Positions 48,166 to 60,764 of a DNA stretch of 64,000 bases are shown here, piece after piece. Position numbers and translations under genes: made by a program. Origin of the DNA: Puffinus mauretanicus (taxonomy: Eukaryota; Chordata; Aves; Procellariiformes; Procellariidae); assembly GCA_023333565.1 (NCBI GenBank), contig JAJKFH010003504.1:4364005-4428004 (forward strand), read 5' to 3'. The stretch's first letter is position 1, and every line of letters begins with the position of its first letter. The notes beneath the pieces were generated by a model. That model was not told the origin of the DNA. It searched no databases and saw only the letters and a list, made by a program, of their open reading frames with translations.

Positions 48166-51100
48166 GTGTGGGTATTGTGGTTGATAGCATATGAAAATCC
48201 TGATGAGCTGTTTCTCCCGGGATATTTAGCTTTAACTAGTTTTGCTTTGTACCACTAGCAGCCCATTCCTCAGATGTGCTCCATAAATGTCATCAGACAT
48301 TCCCTTGTTCCAGTTTATGGCACTCTGGAGATAAATTTACCTTCTCGAGTCTGAGTCATGATTTCATCTACATCGTGTTGTGTACACACTGTCTTCTCCC
48401 TAACCCAGCCGCCCCAATCTTCTCAGCTCTCTTCCTACGTGCCATTAAACATTTGCATTGCTTGTCCCCAGTTGCTCTGCTTTCCACTGCATTCTCTGCA
48501 ATAGCAGAGCTGGAAAAGAACAGAGTGTTTCAGGTGAGGATGTACATCAGGTTATATAAAGGGAATTATAGATTTTTCTGCTATTTTTTGACTCAGCTGA
48601 GTATTTTGTTTTCCTTTTTTTTTTTTTTTTTTAACTTTTTGACTACTGCAAGGCACTAGGCAAAGTATCTGCAGCAATGTACTTTCAAGTAAAACTGGAA
48701 ACGTGGCAGAGTAATAACCCAGCAGTATAATTCAAACCACTCATTTGCTTGTGAAGTCCCCAACCTTTGTCAGCGTTGCACCCTGGCTGCCTGTTCCCAG
48801 CACTCCCAGCCCATCCGTTCGGCAGGATGTTTAATTGCTTTGCTCCTGAGCCGGTCGATTCCTGCCCCCAAGCCTGTCCCCCATGCCCAGCAGGAGCCTT
48901 CAAGCTCTCCCCTTTCTGCTGTATGAGCGGTTTGCTGACAGCCACCATCCTCATTTCATCCCAGCGCAGTGTCACACCTCCAAACCATGAGGTCTTTTCT
49001 TACTGGAGACCAAAGGTGACCTGTAGCCCCCTGACAGCACCTCCCAGATTCCTGCTTTGTGGCCATTGTCATGACATTCATCTCTGGTTTCATGCAATTA
49101 TTCTATTTGATCCTCCTTTTTCTTGTAATGAGACTATACCATCAAGTGTCATTATCCTTTTACCCAGAGGAAGAAGGTCTAGACTGTTCCAAAAGCAAAC
49201 AATTTACAGCAGTGGGCAGGTGCTCACAGTATCTAATTTACAATTGGTTAACACCGGTAGAGTTTTACTGGGAGGTTATTTCACCTTCTACAGCTACTAC
49301 CTCTCTGACAATAATTATTAAAACCTCCTTTTGGTTAGAATGTTATAATTTCCTTGCCAGCAGAGGCTTTATATTTGAGGTTAATAAAATGTAACGTTTC
49401 ATTCCAGAGATCACAGTTTGTGTCTCATGCTGTAACACTCTTTGCTTAGAAACATTTTCCTCTGGGGTGGAAAATGGCTAAGTGAAAGCGTTACCCAGAA
49501 ACACTACTTTAGACCTGTCTGTGTCTATATTTGCTTTCATGCAGAGCCAAAAAGGGGACTCCTAGGCTTAGAAAGCTGCAAAGCTTTAAGAATTGCAATA
49601 AGCTAATATAACTGGACAAAAATTGTCAGAAAAAGACCCCCAACATATTTTTCAAACAGCAGCAAAAGTAAGTTTCTTTTATTCTTAAAAAATTGCTCTC
49701 AGTTCGGAAACATGATTTCGGTATAGGGGGAGATGCTCTGTGACATCTACTCTGCTGTGAGCTTTAAACCATTGACTAAAGGAGTCAGTTTGCTGTCTGA
49801 GTCCTTACCCAAAAAAGCAGGGTGCTTCTTAACTGCAGCTAAATGAACAGAGAAAATATGGATGCACACAGAAATCTTCTGCCCTATTGGGAAAGCGAGA
49901 CCGGTGCCAGTAAAATGAGTTTTTCTCCCAGTTGAGGAGGAAAATAAGGGATAATGTTGGTAACGGAGGCAAGGTCAGGCAGCTCAGAAGTCAAACTTGG
50001 AGATGGATATGGAAGAAACAGCTACCCCTTTTGAGATTACTGCTTTTAAAATGTGTAAGGCAGCTCCACTTATTAAACAGAAATATAATGGAAGAAACTA
50101 AGATATAGGAAGAAAATAAGAATTTTTGGCACTAGATATCTAAAAGTGTAGCATTTGGTGAAGACATGCCATGGGAGGGTAGCAGCCAGAAGCCAGCAGC
50201 AGCAACAGGAAATCCATTTTGTAGTGCTGAAATTCCGTGCAGCTTCGTTATCATCTCACAGTCTCATCAACTCACGGTTTAGCAGCTAACGTTCTCCCTG
50301 GTAACCACATACAAGAACAATGTCATACTTTGAGGAAAAAAAAATCTGAATGAAATCTTTGCTGTTCCAGTTTATACGAGGGATCATAACATTTCTCCTA
50401 CACACATGGTAAATAGAATAGTTCTTTATGATCTTGTTCAACAAAATCACCTTTATTTGCATGAGACACCATTAACTGCCCAGAGGGCTTTGGAGCAGAC
50501 CCATGCACACAGAGGGGACCTGCTGTGTTGCTCAGGTACAAGGTGGAAGGAGAGAAACCCAGTGAAGAAAATGAGACAGCCCACACTGAGATTGCTTTTG
50601 TTTCAGTCTGATAACACCTTTTTCATCTCATTCTCCAAGGTACTACATAAATAGAGTATCATCATCCCAACTGTTTAGGTGGGGAAACTGAGGCTCTCAA
50701 AGAAGGCTGGAATCGGCTCTGGATTCAGGGTCTTAAATGTGTCTGCCTACGTGTGGCTGGGGACCTAAGCACCTATTATAAGCAATGCAGATGTGGGATG
50801 TGATTCAGCTACCTAAACGTGAGCACTAGTGCCACTGATGTTCCTTGGAGTCTGCTCTGCAGCCTTGCTCTGCCACTGCAGAAGGGCATGTGCCTCTCTT
50901 TGGTCTTGTACCATATATAGCAGCCCCATAGGGACGCTCCGGGTATCTCAGGGCATGTAAAAATGATAGTCAGTGCTTATGTGTGGGCAACCAAATCAAG
51001 CCATGGTTGTCCAAGTCTGGAGCTGGTTCTCCCCTGGGGGGACTATCGCAAGGACACGGAGCAGAACTGGATGGAAAAGCCAGGCTGCAGCCTGCTGCCA

Positions 51101-52736
51101 AACTCATGGCATGAAGATGAAGGGCAGATGATGTGAAGGGGACTAGGAATGGCCTCCAGGAGAGTTAAAGAGGAGATTTCAGCAGGTGGGTTTTTAACAG
51201 TTGTTTTGAGAACCTGTTGTCATTTTTAATGACCAGTGTGATGAACCTGCTCGGTTGTGACCAGTCTCCAACACAGACTAACCCAACGCCATCCCAGATC
51301 TGCTCTCAGTAGCCCTCTTTCCCAGACCAAGTGCTCTTTTGTGATGAGAAGAGCTGTGCTTGGACTACCTTGTCAGGACAAGTGATAACTTAAATCCCCT
51401 TCGTGCTCCCTTGTGATCTTTTATGAATCAAAGTCATTGTATCCCAGTGTTTGCATTTCATACGGGTTCAGGGTAATAGTAGAAAGCATTTTCCTTTTTC
51501 AGCTTTTACTGACAGATTATTTCTGCAAATCGCAGCTTTGGAAACCTCACCTGCTCAGACAGTTGGGTTTCTTCATGCACCTTGAAAGCCTTGCAGCTCA
51601 AAGTATATCTTCCACAACACTGCTGTAATGCTCTTACCACCTCATGGAAGGTTCCCAACGTAGGGAAGGAAGCAAGAATTGACCATGGACTCTGGGTAGG
51701 AGCCACTGATGGAGAAGGGCTTTTCCCTGTTGTCATATCAAACCCCCAGCTCCCGCCTCTGTCTTACCATGAAGTGTCAGGTATGAATGAAGGCATCTCA
51801 GCATCTCTCACCTAAACTGAGAAACCTTTGAATCAGGCACTGTCTTTACACATCTGATCATAATGTAACACTCATACCACCATGTACAATCATACCACTA
51901 GAGACCCAAGGTCAGATGTTGTTTGGGCAATTTCATACTTGAAAGCAGTGATGCTGCTTTCTCTTCTCATAAAGCTGCAGAAGCTGGCTAGGGGCATCCA
52001 TGCAGGTAACCCCCTTTGTCATAGCCATTATCTCCGGGTATAGTCAGAGGGCTGGATTAGTGCTGAACATGGTGAGAAGTGCAGTACAACCTGTCAGATA
52101 GACCCAGGCACACAACTGTCACACTGGGCATGAAAGTGTATGTGAGAGTTTGACAAGACAATCTTGTTTCTGCGCTGGGGTTTTGGGTGCTTGTGGGGTT
52201 TAGAGTGATGGGGGCTCCATGATGCTCAGGTGTGATAATCCTCAGGGTGATGTGGATGTCCAGAAAATGTCTGAATGCCCTGGAAGGAACTGGTTGTGAC
52301 ATGAGCCGTTGTGTTTTTTTATGGCTCAGAGCAGTCAAGGTCACAGACATTGTGATACAGGGTTCAGGACCCCAACCTTTTTTGACATATAGGATGACTG
52401 TGCACTAAGACCTGAGGCAGGAGCTATCTCCTTTCTCCATTTGGTTCATACTGGTCTCTGAGTGACTTTTTTTTCACCGTCTTTTTTGCCAGCAGCTCAT
52501 TTTACTGTGTCACATGAAATATTTCTTAATCAGGCTGACCAGGTTTTTCTTTGTTATATTATGCTCTTGCCTTTCCACATTCTGGCAATGAGGTGAGGCT
52601 ATAATTTTTGCTTTGCCACTGATCTATATGCCCACATTTTCACTGTCCTCGTGTTGCTTCCAAGAACTGAGCCCTGTAAGGGCATTTGGGATGATCTGTC
52701 TGAGCCAGTAAGTGATAAGAGCTCGGATCATGGGAC

Positions 52737-53322
52737 TGTGCTGGCTGTGGCTGGGATAGAGTTAATTTTCTTCACAGTAGCTAGGACGGGGCCATGGTTT
52801 GGATTTGTGCTGTTGATAACACCGGGATGTTTTCGTTACTGCTGAGCAGTGCTTACACAGAGTCAAGGCCTTTTCTGCTCCTCACCCCACCCCACCAGTG
52901 AGGAGGCTGGGGGTGCACAAGGAGTTGGGAGGGGACACAGCTGGGACAGCTGACCCCACCTGACCAAAGGGATGTTCCATACCATATGACGTCATTCTCA
53001 GCACATAAAGCTGGGGGAAGAAGAAGGAAAGGGGGGACGATCAGAATGATGGCGTTTGTCTTCCCAAGTCACCGTTATGCGTGATGGAGCCCTGCTGTCC
53101 TGGAGATGGCTGAACACCTGCCTGCCGATGGGAAGCAGTGAATGAATTCCTTGTTTTGCTTTGCTTGCACGCGCGGCTTTTGCTTTACCTGTTAAACTGT
53201 CTTTATCTCAACCCACGAGTTTTCTCACTTTTACTCTTCCAATTCTCTCCCCCATCCCACCGGGCGGGAGTGAGCGAGCGGCTGGGTGGGGCTTAGTTGC
53301 TGGCTGGGGTTAAACCATGACA
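52737..53322 (+). mobile_element. Solo LTR, same family as 7613-8212
   Basis: A complete 586-bp LTR starts TGTGCTGGCTGTGGC and ends TTAAACCATGACA. It is flanked by GGGAC (52732-52736) and GTGAC (53323-53327), a likely 5-bp target duplication with one change. Signals in order are a perfect CRE (TGACGTCA, 52987-52994), a TATA-like CATAAAG (53004-53010), a GTTAAACTG region near 53191 as a weak polyadenylation site, and a GC-rich 3' end. The overall order of blocks is the reverse complement of the LTR at 7613-8212. No retroviral coding sequence follows, so it is a solo LTR. It looks better preserved than the 7613 copy. Confidence 0.9.
52987..53010 (+). promoter_or_regulatory. LTR core promoter: CRE plus TATA-like box
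   Basis: TGACGTCA, the full cAMP-response/ATF-CREB palindrome, lies 9 bases upstream of CATAAAG. This spacing resembles active retroviral U3 promoters. Activity in bird cells is not known from the sequence. Confidence 0.6.
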
Positions 53323-56300
53323 GTGACACAGGGAGCAGGATCCATCTCAGAGTCATAGCTTGGGGAAGGAGGAAGGCTGCTGCTGCAGGCAAGGCTGGAT
53401 ACCTTAGTTGTTGTGCATGCCACGGGTTTTCATATGGGAAAAGTCATCTTTGTTCCCTGCAGTTTGAAGGTGGTGCTGATGCTGTCTCTGGGGTAATGGC
53501 ACGTCCATCCCTGCCCAGTGCCAAGTGGGAATTGCTGTCTGGAAAATGGTGGCATTGATAAGTACCGTTGTTGGAGCTTGTGGCTTGTGCGGGGTGTCCC
53601 TGAGGAAAGGGTCTAGGTGGAACTGAGCACGTGCTTGTGAAACCGTCAGCCACTTTTGGGAAGACCAGTAACTCAAGACAGACTCACTTGCCCTCCACTA
53701 CTGTTTCTCAGTAGAGGCTTGAGTTTGTTCCAAGAGCAAGTACATAGCGAAGTCAGGTCTCCTTCCATGGCCTGGAGTGGCAAGGGTAAGAGGGCTGTAT
53801 CCAGACTTGCAAGCTGGGGCAGAGGAAGCCTGGCTGCTGTGTACTGTGCCAGGGAGGTGGCCCATGGCTGGCTACAGGAGATGTAGATGAGCTCGTGATC
53901 TGCCCCTGCAGGCTGTCGGTGCCAGAGGACCCTCCTTGATGGAGGCCTCACAGTCTGCCCGTGCAGGGAGGCTACTCATTTTGTATACCTGACCAGGAGG
54001 ATGGTACAGCACTCCTTCTCCTTCGTTTTCCTGGTAAGAGTTGACGTTGTTTTCACAAGGATAGATATTAAGCTTGGACAAGCAAAGCTGCATGAGGTCT
54101 CACTGCTGAGGACTCCTTGAAGCATCTCCTGCCTGAGGCAGTGGTGCCACTTCTCCTACCCACCTCACTGCCCTTGGTCCTGTGGGATTGCTCCTTCAGA
54201 TTTTGACTACGTAACCTATCCCACCTGCAGTGTCCTTACAGACATGGCTGTGGCCAATGGTCTGCCTGAACTGTATTCTGCATGTCCTCTGCTCTGACCA
54301 TACACAAAAGAAGTGCCCTCTGAATCCAGTGTGCCCCAGAGGTGACAAACCATGGGCTTGCAATGGTGGCACCATCCTCTACGTTAGGAGGCTGAGCATC
54401 ATGTAGCTATGAGGAGGTGCTTTGTGGGGGCTGTGGGGTGAGGATGTGGGGTGCTGCGATCTGGCATTGTCTGTCTGTATTGAGGGTCTCAGCAGGGGCT
54501 GGGAAAGAAGGGGGACATTGTTGATGCTTCCCGTGGTGGCCCAGCTGGAGCGCATGCAGGACACAGGCACAGCTGGATCCAAGAGCCAATTGGTGAAAAT
54601 GGCCGGGGAATTCAAGCTTGAAGTCATTGCCATAGGCATGGTATCAGGACAACTTCAGATGCAGCCTACATGTCTCTCCAGGTACTGACCGTACCATCTG
54701 AGACACTCCTGAGTGTTTGATTATAGCATTAATCTTTCTTCGTGCTATTTTTGGTTTTTGCTTTTTAGCCTTGGGGAGAAAAATATCTCTATTAGATTAC
54801 AGAAATGAGTGTCTGTGTGTATGCAGATGGATATGATCCGCTGTGAAAACTTATTCAGGAGGGGTTGGTAACAGAAGAGCTTTGCTTTGTATGTTAGATT
54901 GACAGAGGTATTATGGATGGTTGAACAGTTCCAGAGCTGGTCAGCATTGGGGTGGGACAACCAAGGAAAACACTGGGTTAGCTGGGTGAGAGTGTGGCTT
55001 GGAGTGGTATGTCCTGCACAGGACCAGGGTGAAGTCAGGCATTTTTTAAAAATATGGCTTAAAGCTGTTGTTCCACCCACTGGCAGTTACTGACCGGTCT
55101 TTGGTCTTTTCCATGAAATGACGGGTGTTGGGACCTCACTGTTGTGTCCTTGTTCCTGTCAACCTCCTTGAATTTCCTCTTTCTGTTGGAAAAATTATTC
55201 TTCTCTTCTGGATGCTACAGGAGGTGGATGGCTTCACCGCCCAAAACCCTACGTAAGCTCTGAGCTCCAGTAAAAGAGTGGGCAGCGGGGGAGGTGGAAG
55301 CAAAGGCTTATATTTGCGGAGTGCCACTCTAGGTGGTGTATTTTAGACAGATAAGGTCTGTTGTTCTGCCAAATGCAAACTTAAATGTACACCCCCCACC
55401 TTGTAAAATGGTATTTGTATTTTTTTTCTTTAAAATTACCATAGTCTCCATCTGGTAGCATCCTGCAGGACTGAGCTGTATTTGTGTGGATGTTGGGATC
55501 AGGACGCAGAGTACAGCCTCTTCTTGCACGTCCCATTTTGGATTTTGTTTTCTGTTTACGTGGTAGAAATAAGTGAATTCATGCCACCTGCCCCCACTTC
55601 CAAACGAAACACATCTGTGTGAGACAGCAACAGCGGGACGCGTGGGGCTGGTGAGGTTTCCAGCACAGAAGCAGCACTGTCAGCATGCTGCATCCCTGCA
55701 CGTCCCGGGGAGAGCGGCCAGGGTGCTCTGCGCTTCCAAAGAGGTGCCCAAATGATGGATGTAGGAGCCAAACTGTGGGCACCAAGTTTGGAAAATCTTG
55801 CAGGAATCTTGGCACTCGCCTCCTAGCCTTGCCTGGATATAAAGAGCAGTTTTTGTCAGAAATCTGCCTACAGGTTCCCCCTCTTCATTTTCTCTCCTGA
55901 CTGCATCTCCAGATGAGAGCTTTAGTGCTTCACAGTATTACAGGTTGGTTTTAATTCCAAATACCATTCTAAGAGGTCTCCCTAACATACAGTACTTATA
56001 TAAATAATATATATGTGGCTTCGGATGTTTATAAAATTTGATGGGTCATACCTCCTTTCTTGTATAACACTTTTCCTCCTAAAAAATCAAGCGTCATTTT
56101 CTTTGAGAAGGTCTCCAGCCCTAGCAAAGGGAAAGAAGATGAGGTCGCTGAATGCCTGTGCCACCCAGTCTCTTTTCAAGGCTTCCTGAAACATCAGCAC
56201 TACAGTTGTTTTTGAGTTTTGCATAAGAAAGAAGAAGAGTAAATGCCCCTGTGTGCAGTTTAAAATCTGGCACTGGAGCATTTACTCTCATTTTCAACCC

Positions 56301-59300
56301 CATATTTGTCTTTCCTGCTCCCTGCTGCACTTAATGTATTTCTTCTGCTGTGGTGGTTTTCACATAACCTCTTTGGCAGCCACAGGAGAAGTTCTTGTAT
56401 CTCAGACTGCGTTGGCACTTAGGCCCCTTGAAACATCAACCATTGCATCTGACTTAATGAAACACATTGAACAGAAGCGGGGGAAGCTGTTTGCCAAAAA
56501 TAGGTTGTGCAAGTAGTTCTAAGTTATATCTAAGCTGTCGGTGCCCAAGAGCACTTTCCTTCAAGGTCCTGGGGTGGTCTCCAGACTGCAAGTCAGTCCA
56601 AGACCCGGAGATACCATATCTCTTTTCTTTCTTTGGAAGAAAAACCCGGTGGAGGGAGGGAGCAGGAGATGCTCTGGTCTGTCCTCAGTCTTAGCGGGAA
56701 CCAGGTATGTGGGTGTCCTGGCCCCATGGCTTTGTCAGAGACTTCGTGTCTTCTTTAGGGCTAAACCAAGTGCATTATAGGAACAGGGAGAGAGCTATAG
56801 GTGAAAGGAGAAGAGCAGTTTGCGGGTTAGTGGCTGGTGAGCTGAATGCAGGACCCAGCTCGGGTATGGTGAGGGCTTAGGGCTGCTCTCCAGCGCACTT
56901 CCCTGTAGGTAAATTGGAAAGACAATTGTTCTCTGCTTCCCAGGTGCGTTGTGAGATGCCCAAAGACTGCAGAAACAGTGCTATATAAGATAGGTCGATG
57001 TGCTGTTGGGTGACTTAGTGCAGAAAAAACAGGAAATAAAGATAACCATTATCTTTCCTGTGTGCATCTTAGAGCCCTTTAGAGGCTCTAAGGTCTGATT
57101 TATACAAGAAACATCCATGAACTTAATAAAGGCATGTTTTTAATAGGAATGAACTCATTAAACAGAAGAACAGCTCACATTGATTTCAGTCAAATCCTTA
57201 CTAACTCAAATTAAAACAATATAACCCACTGCTTAGCAAAAAATAAGAACACTAAATTGTTTTTAAATGGCTTTAATGTAAACCATTGCACTTCTCATGG
57301 GGAGATAAGCCTCAAGACCAGGATTTTCAGAGGAGTTGATCTCTAAGCAAGCCTTTTTTGGGGTGGCAGCAGGAGATACTTAATGCCTCTGAAAATGGGT
57401 TCCTAATTAGCCTCTTCTCACAGGATCACAGAAAAACAGGTCTGGAAAAGATCTTCAGAACTGCTCTGGTTCTATCACCAACAAATATGTATACATAGAC
57501 GATGGTCATATACATAAATATGTATGCATGTATAAATCATTGCTGTATTTTGTGCTTCTGAGGACCATTTAACTGTAAAAAAGTGCTTCCTCAGAGAGGT
57601 AAATGATTCAAGTGGATACACACTCAAGGGGAAATGTTTGCATTAAAGCCAATTAGAGGTTCAGATTTTTAACCAGGAGATATTTATTTACTCAGTCTTT
57701 TACTTTTTTTATATAATCCCTTTGCTATTACCAGAGTTATTTGTGCATGGACTGTGCATAATCTGAGGTTTGAGAAACTACTTATCAACACTGTGAAAAT
57801 TGAAAATTGAAGTCATGCCTTGTAAGAATACTTACAACTAGAAAAAGGGTATGAAGAAAGCAAAAGCAAAAAAAAAAGCAAAAAAAAAAAGCCCTTCTGT
57901 TGAAGGGCAAAGCATTTGCATCTAACCTGTCTGTCCTGCAAGACGTCTTGGGCTTTATTTAACACTTATTGTTACATTATTGTGTGGCAGGGGGAAGAGG
58001 CTTACAACACCAAGACTGTTCATCAGCTTTGGGCACTTTCTAGGCTTGGTCTAGAATAGGGACCAAGATTTGGAGATGCCTGGGAAGATTAAGAGATGGG
58101 GTGATGGCTGAGAGGAGTAGGGTCCCAGAAGGAAAAGGTGGGGTTGAGTATCATCATCAAAGTACCTTGTTTGCCTCCATCTTCATTTTCCTTTCTCAGA
58201 TCCCACAGTCCCATCTGGTGAAGTTCACCTGTTCATTCTTCTTTTCCAAAGGGGTACGAGCAGTTTTCCCTAAGGAAAAGAAAACCCTGACTCCCATTGA
58301 AACACAATGGCTTTGCTTTGATTATTTATCAGTCTACTATTGTCATGTGCTAGTTGTCCTGAGCGTTTCATGTTTAGATGTCAGTGGCAGTCAGGAATGG
58401 GTTCTTCATTCAGCTCCCTAAGATGTGTTCCCTCTGCTGTGGGGATAACAGGAGCGTTGCAGCAAGTCAGTCGTGTTCAGCCAGCCTTTCTCAAATATTT
58501 TCCAGGGTAGTCTTTCCAGTTACCATGACATGGAAAAGGGGCATGATGGCTCCAGGGATACTGGTGACCACCTGTGGTACAAACAAGTGGCAATACTTTT
58601 CTTGTTATGAAAAAAAGGTACCTATAGCCAATCTGTGTCACTCCTGTATGCAGCTCTGCATCACCCAGTTCTGACCCAGAGGTTTTCACCTTTTATAATC
58701 AGGGCCTTTGTGTGGATATACCCTGCAAATGTATTTTCTCTAGATGAAGAAGACACTGTACTCCTCCATGCTGGTGGTTTGCAATTGACATGCCTGTAAT
58801 CCGCTCTCTGTGCCCACCAAATACCAGTCTAAACACATACGAAGCCTATTGTTCCCTATTGCAAAGGCATGAGGAAAGGGAAAGGAAAGAGGCTCCATGC
58901 AGAGACAAAGTCAGGCCACCAAAGGGGCTTTCACTTTCTCCATGAGCACTTTTAGGAGAGGACAGGCCTGTCCCTGGGAGAAGCGAGGCAGTGGGGAAAG
59001 CCTCATGAATACTGGCTGTTGGAGTTTGGATGCAAACAGCTTGTGTTTTGCAGGTAGGAAGGTGGCCAAGCTGGTTTCTTGGGAGAGATTTACGTAGCAC
59101 AGGTGGAGGATAGACAAGAAGATTTGGGAGGTGATTCTAAGCCGCTGATGCAGCTGATAGGTAGGTGTAGCAATGACGGTGAGAGGAGGCAATGAACCAG
59201 TGGGGAGGATAATGTCATTGCCAGGGCTGAGGGGAAGAGATGGTGGTAGAAGGCTTAACAAATTTGAGTATTTACTCTTTCCTTGCAGATCTGGGCAACT

Positions 59301-59529
59301 GAACGCATTTGGTGCAGGAAATTTGCCTGTCACTCAAGAGCTGGGTTTGTGACACTTAATAAAGGTGGAAGTGGGGCTGGCTGAGATTATTCTGAATTGC
59401 CACACTGTTCCTAATTCAGGTGAGCATCAGGGATTCCAGAAAGACCATGCCTCTGCCCTTGCCTGTCCATGTGGTATGTGCATATGCAAAAGTGCACATT
59501 CCCTAGAGAATTCACAAATTGGATAAAAG
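53323..59529. other. Non-coding DNA, no gene supported
   Basis: About 6.2 kb. The part 53330-55900 is more GC-rich than the rest but shows no family-level coding match. 55900-59530 is AT-rich. It includes an A-rich block at 57861-57891 and AT-rich words with TATGTATA-like units near 57485-57535. A possible trace of a CR1 tail near 57421-57475 is too weak to annotate. Confidence 0.5.
57861..57891. repeat. A-rich simple repeat
   Basis: CAAAAGC followed by two runs of about ten A, each ended by GC. Low-complexity DNA. Confidence 0.85.
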
Positions 59530-60621
59530 AGAGGAGAAAATGGATTTGATGGGTGGACTGTCCGGTGGGTGAGGAGTTGGTTGGATGGATGCATCCAGAG
59601 GGTAGTGGTCAATGGCTCAAAGTCCAGATGGAGATCGGTGATGAGTGGTGTCCCACAGGGGTCCATATTGGGACCAGTACTGTGTAATATCTTCATCAAT
59701 GACATGGTGGGATCGAGTGCACTCTCAGCAAGTTTGCAGACAAGCCCAAGCTGAGTGGTGTGGTTGACACGCCTGAGGGATGGGATGCCATCCAGAGGGA
59801 CCTGGACAAGCTCAAGAAGTGGGCCTGTGTGAATCTCATGAGGTTCAACAAGGCCAAGTGCAGGGTCCTGCACCTGGGTTTGGGCAACCCCTGGTATCAA
59901 TACAGGCTGGGGGATGATGGGATTGAGAGCAGCCCTGCCGAGAAGGGCTTGGGGGTACTGGTGGATGAAAAGCTGGACATGAACCAGCAATGTGCGCTCG
60001 CAGCCCAGAAGGCCAACCGTATCCTGGGCTGCATCAAAAGCAGCGTGGCCAGCAGGTCGAGGGAGGTGATTCTGCCCCTCTGCTCTGCTCTGGTGAGACC
60101 CCACCTGCAGTGCTGCGTTCAGCTCTGGAGCCCTCAGCACAGGACAGACATGGACCTGTTGGAGCGGGTCCAGAGGAGGCCACAAAAATGATCGGGGGGT
60201 GGAACACCCCTCCTATGAAGAAAGGCTGAGAGAGTTGGGGTTGCTCAGCCTGGAGAAGAGAAGGCTTCAGGGGGACCTTACTGTGGCCTTTCAATACTTA
60301 AAGGGGGCTTATAAGAAAGATGGGGACAAACTTTTTAGCAGGGCCTGTTGCGACAGCACAAGGGGTAATGGTTTTAAACTAAAAGAGGGTAGATTTAGAC
60401 TAGCTATAAGGAAGAAATTTTCTACAATGAGGGTGGTGAAACACTGGCACAGGTTGCCCAGAGAGGTGGTAGATGCCCCATCCCTGGGAACATTCAAGGT
60501 CAGGTTGGACGAGGCTCTGAGCAACCTGATCTAGTGGAAGATGTCCCTGCCCACGGCAGGGGGCTTGGACTAGATGACCTTTAAAGGTCCCTTCCAACCC
60601 AAACTATTCTATGATTCTATG
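59530..60621 (+). mobile_element. CR1 LINE, 5'-truncated (GATCTAGTG tail group)
   Basis: A 1.1-kb CR1 starts in the RT domain before the SGVPQG motif and runs to a clean tail, ATTCTATGATTCTATGA, at 60621. The 3' untranslated block has AGCAACCTGATCTAGTG and TTTAAAGGTCCCTTCCAACC, the same type as the short copies at 10290 and 15919. The 5' junction lies in an AG-rich stretch and is uncertain by about 15 bases. It stands tail to tail with the minus-strand CR1 at 61196. Confidence 0.94.
59569..60534 (+). pseudogene. CR1 ORF2 fragment with RT core, frame-broken
   Basis: Three frames must be joined. Frame one (59569-59754) has the RT motif [14 protein letters not shown] small indel near 59706 shifts the frame just before the catalytic site. 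There the aligned bases (59733-59744) read Phe-Ala-Asp-Lys instead of FADD, so the second catalytic aspartate is replaced by lysine. Frame two (59760-60191) covers the thumb and downstream part. One base is missing near 60178, and the last 112 codons (60199-60534) run intact to the stop. It is inactive by both frame and active-site changes. Confidence 0.9.
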
Positions 60622-60764
60622 AAAAACTGCTTTTTTTTTTCTTTCACAGTGCTAATCACCATGGTATCCAAGTGCCTATTTGTTAGGCTTGCATAAATCA
60701 TCATTGCTTTTGTAACAGCCTCCTGGGGGAAGTTTTGTCTAATTTATTGGGACTCTCATAGAGG

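Larger units (their letters stand above)
39501..52736. other. Long repeat-poor non-coding region
   Basis: Over 13 kb without a CR1, LTR or other mobile element that I can recognise, and without a supported gene. The longest frame, 48767-49321 plus (184 codons), is Pro- and Cys-rich at its start and matches no family I know. Local structure includes an imperfect hairpin at 42081-42113, a 15-bp duplication at 39788-39816, an AT pyrimidine-rich tract at 48055-48165 and a T18 run at 48615-48632. An exon-like acceptor before 47338 (ATTGCAG) is noted but unsupported. Confidence 0.5.

Noticed and set aside
48767..49321. 184-codon plus-strand open frame
   Set aside because: No recognised family, biased Pro/Cys/Ser content, overlapping frames on both strands and no splice or promoter context. 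Likely chance.
57421..57475. Possible CR1 tail remnant (GGATCACAG...GGTCTGGAAAAGATCTTC)
   Set aside because: Only about 50 bases with partial similarity to the CR1 3' end. Too short to be sure without alignment.
59427..60185. 252-codon minus-strand open frame
   Set aside because: Antisense of the CR1 at 59530-60621.
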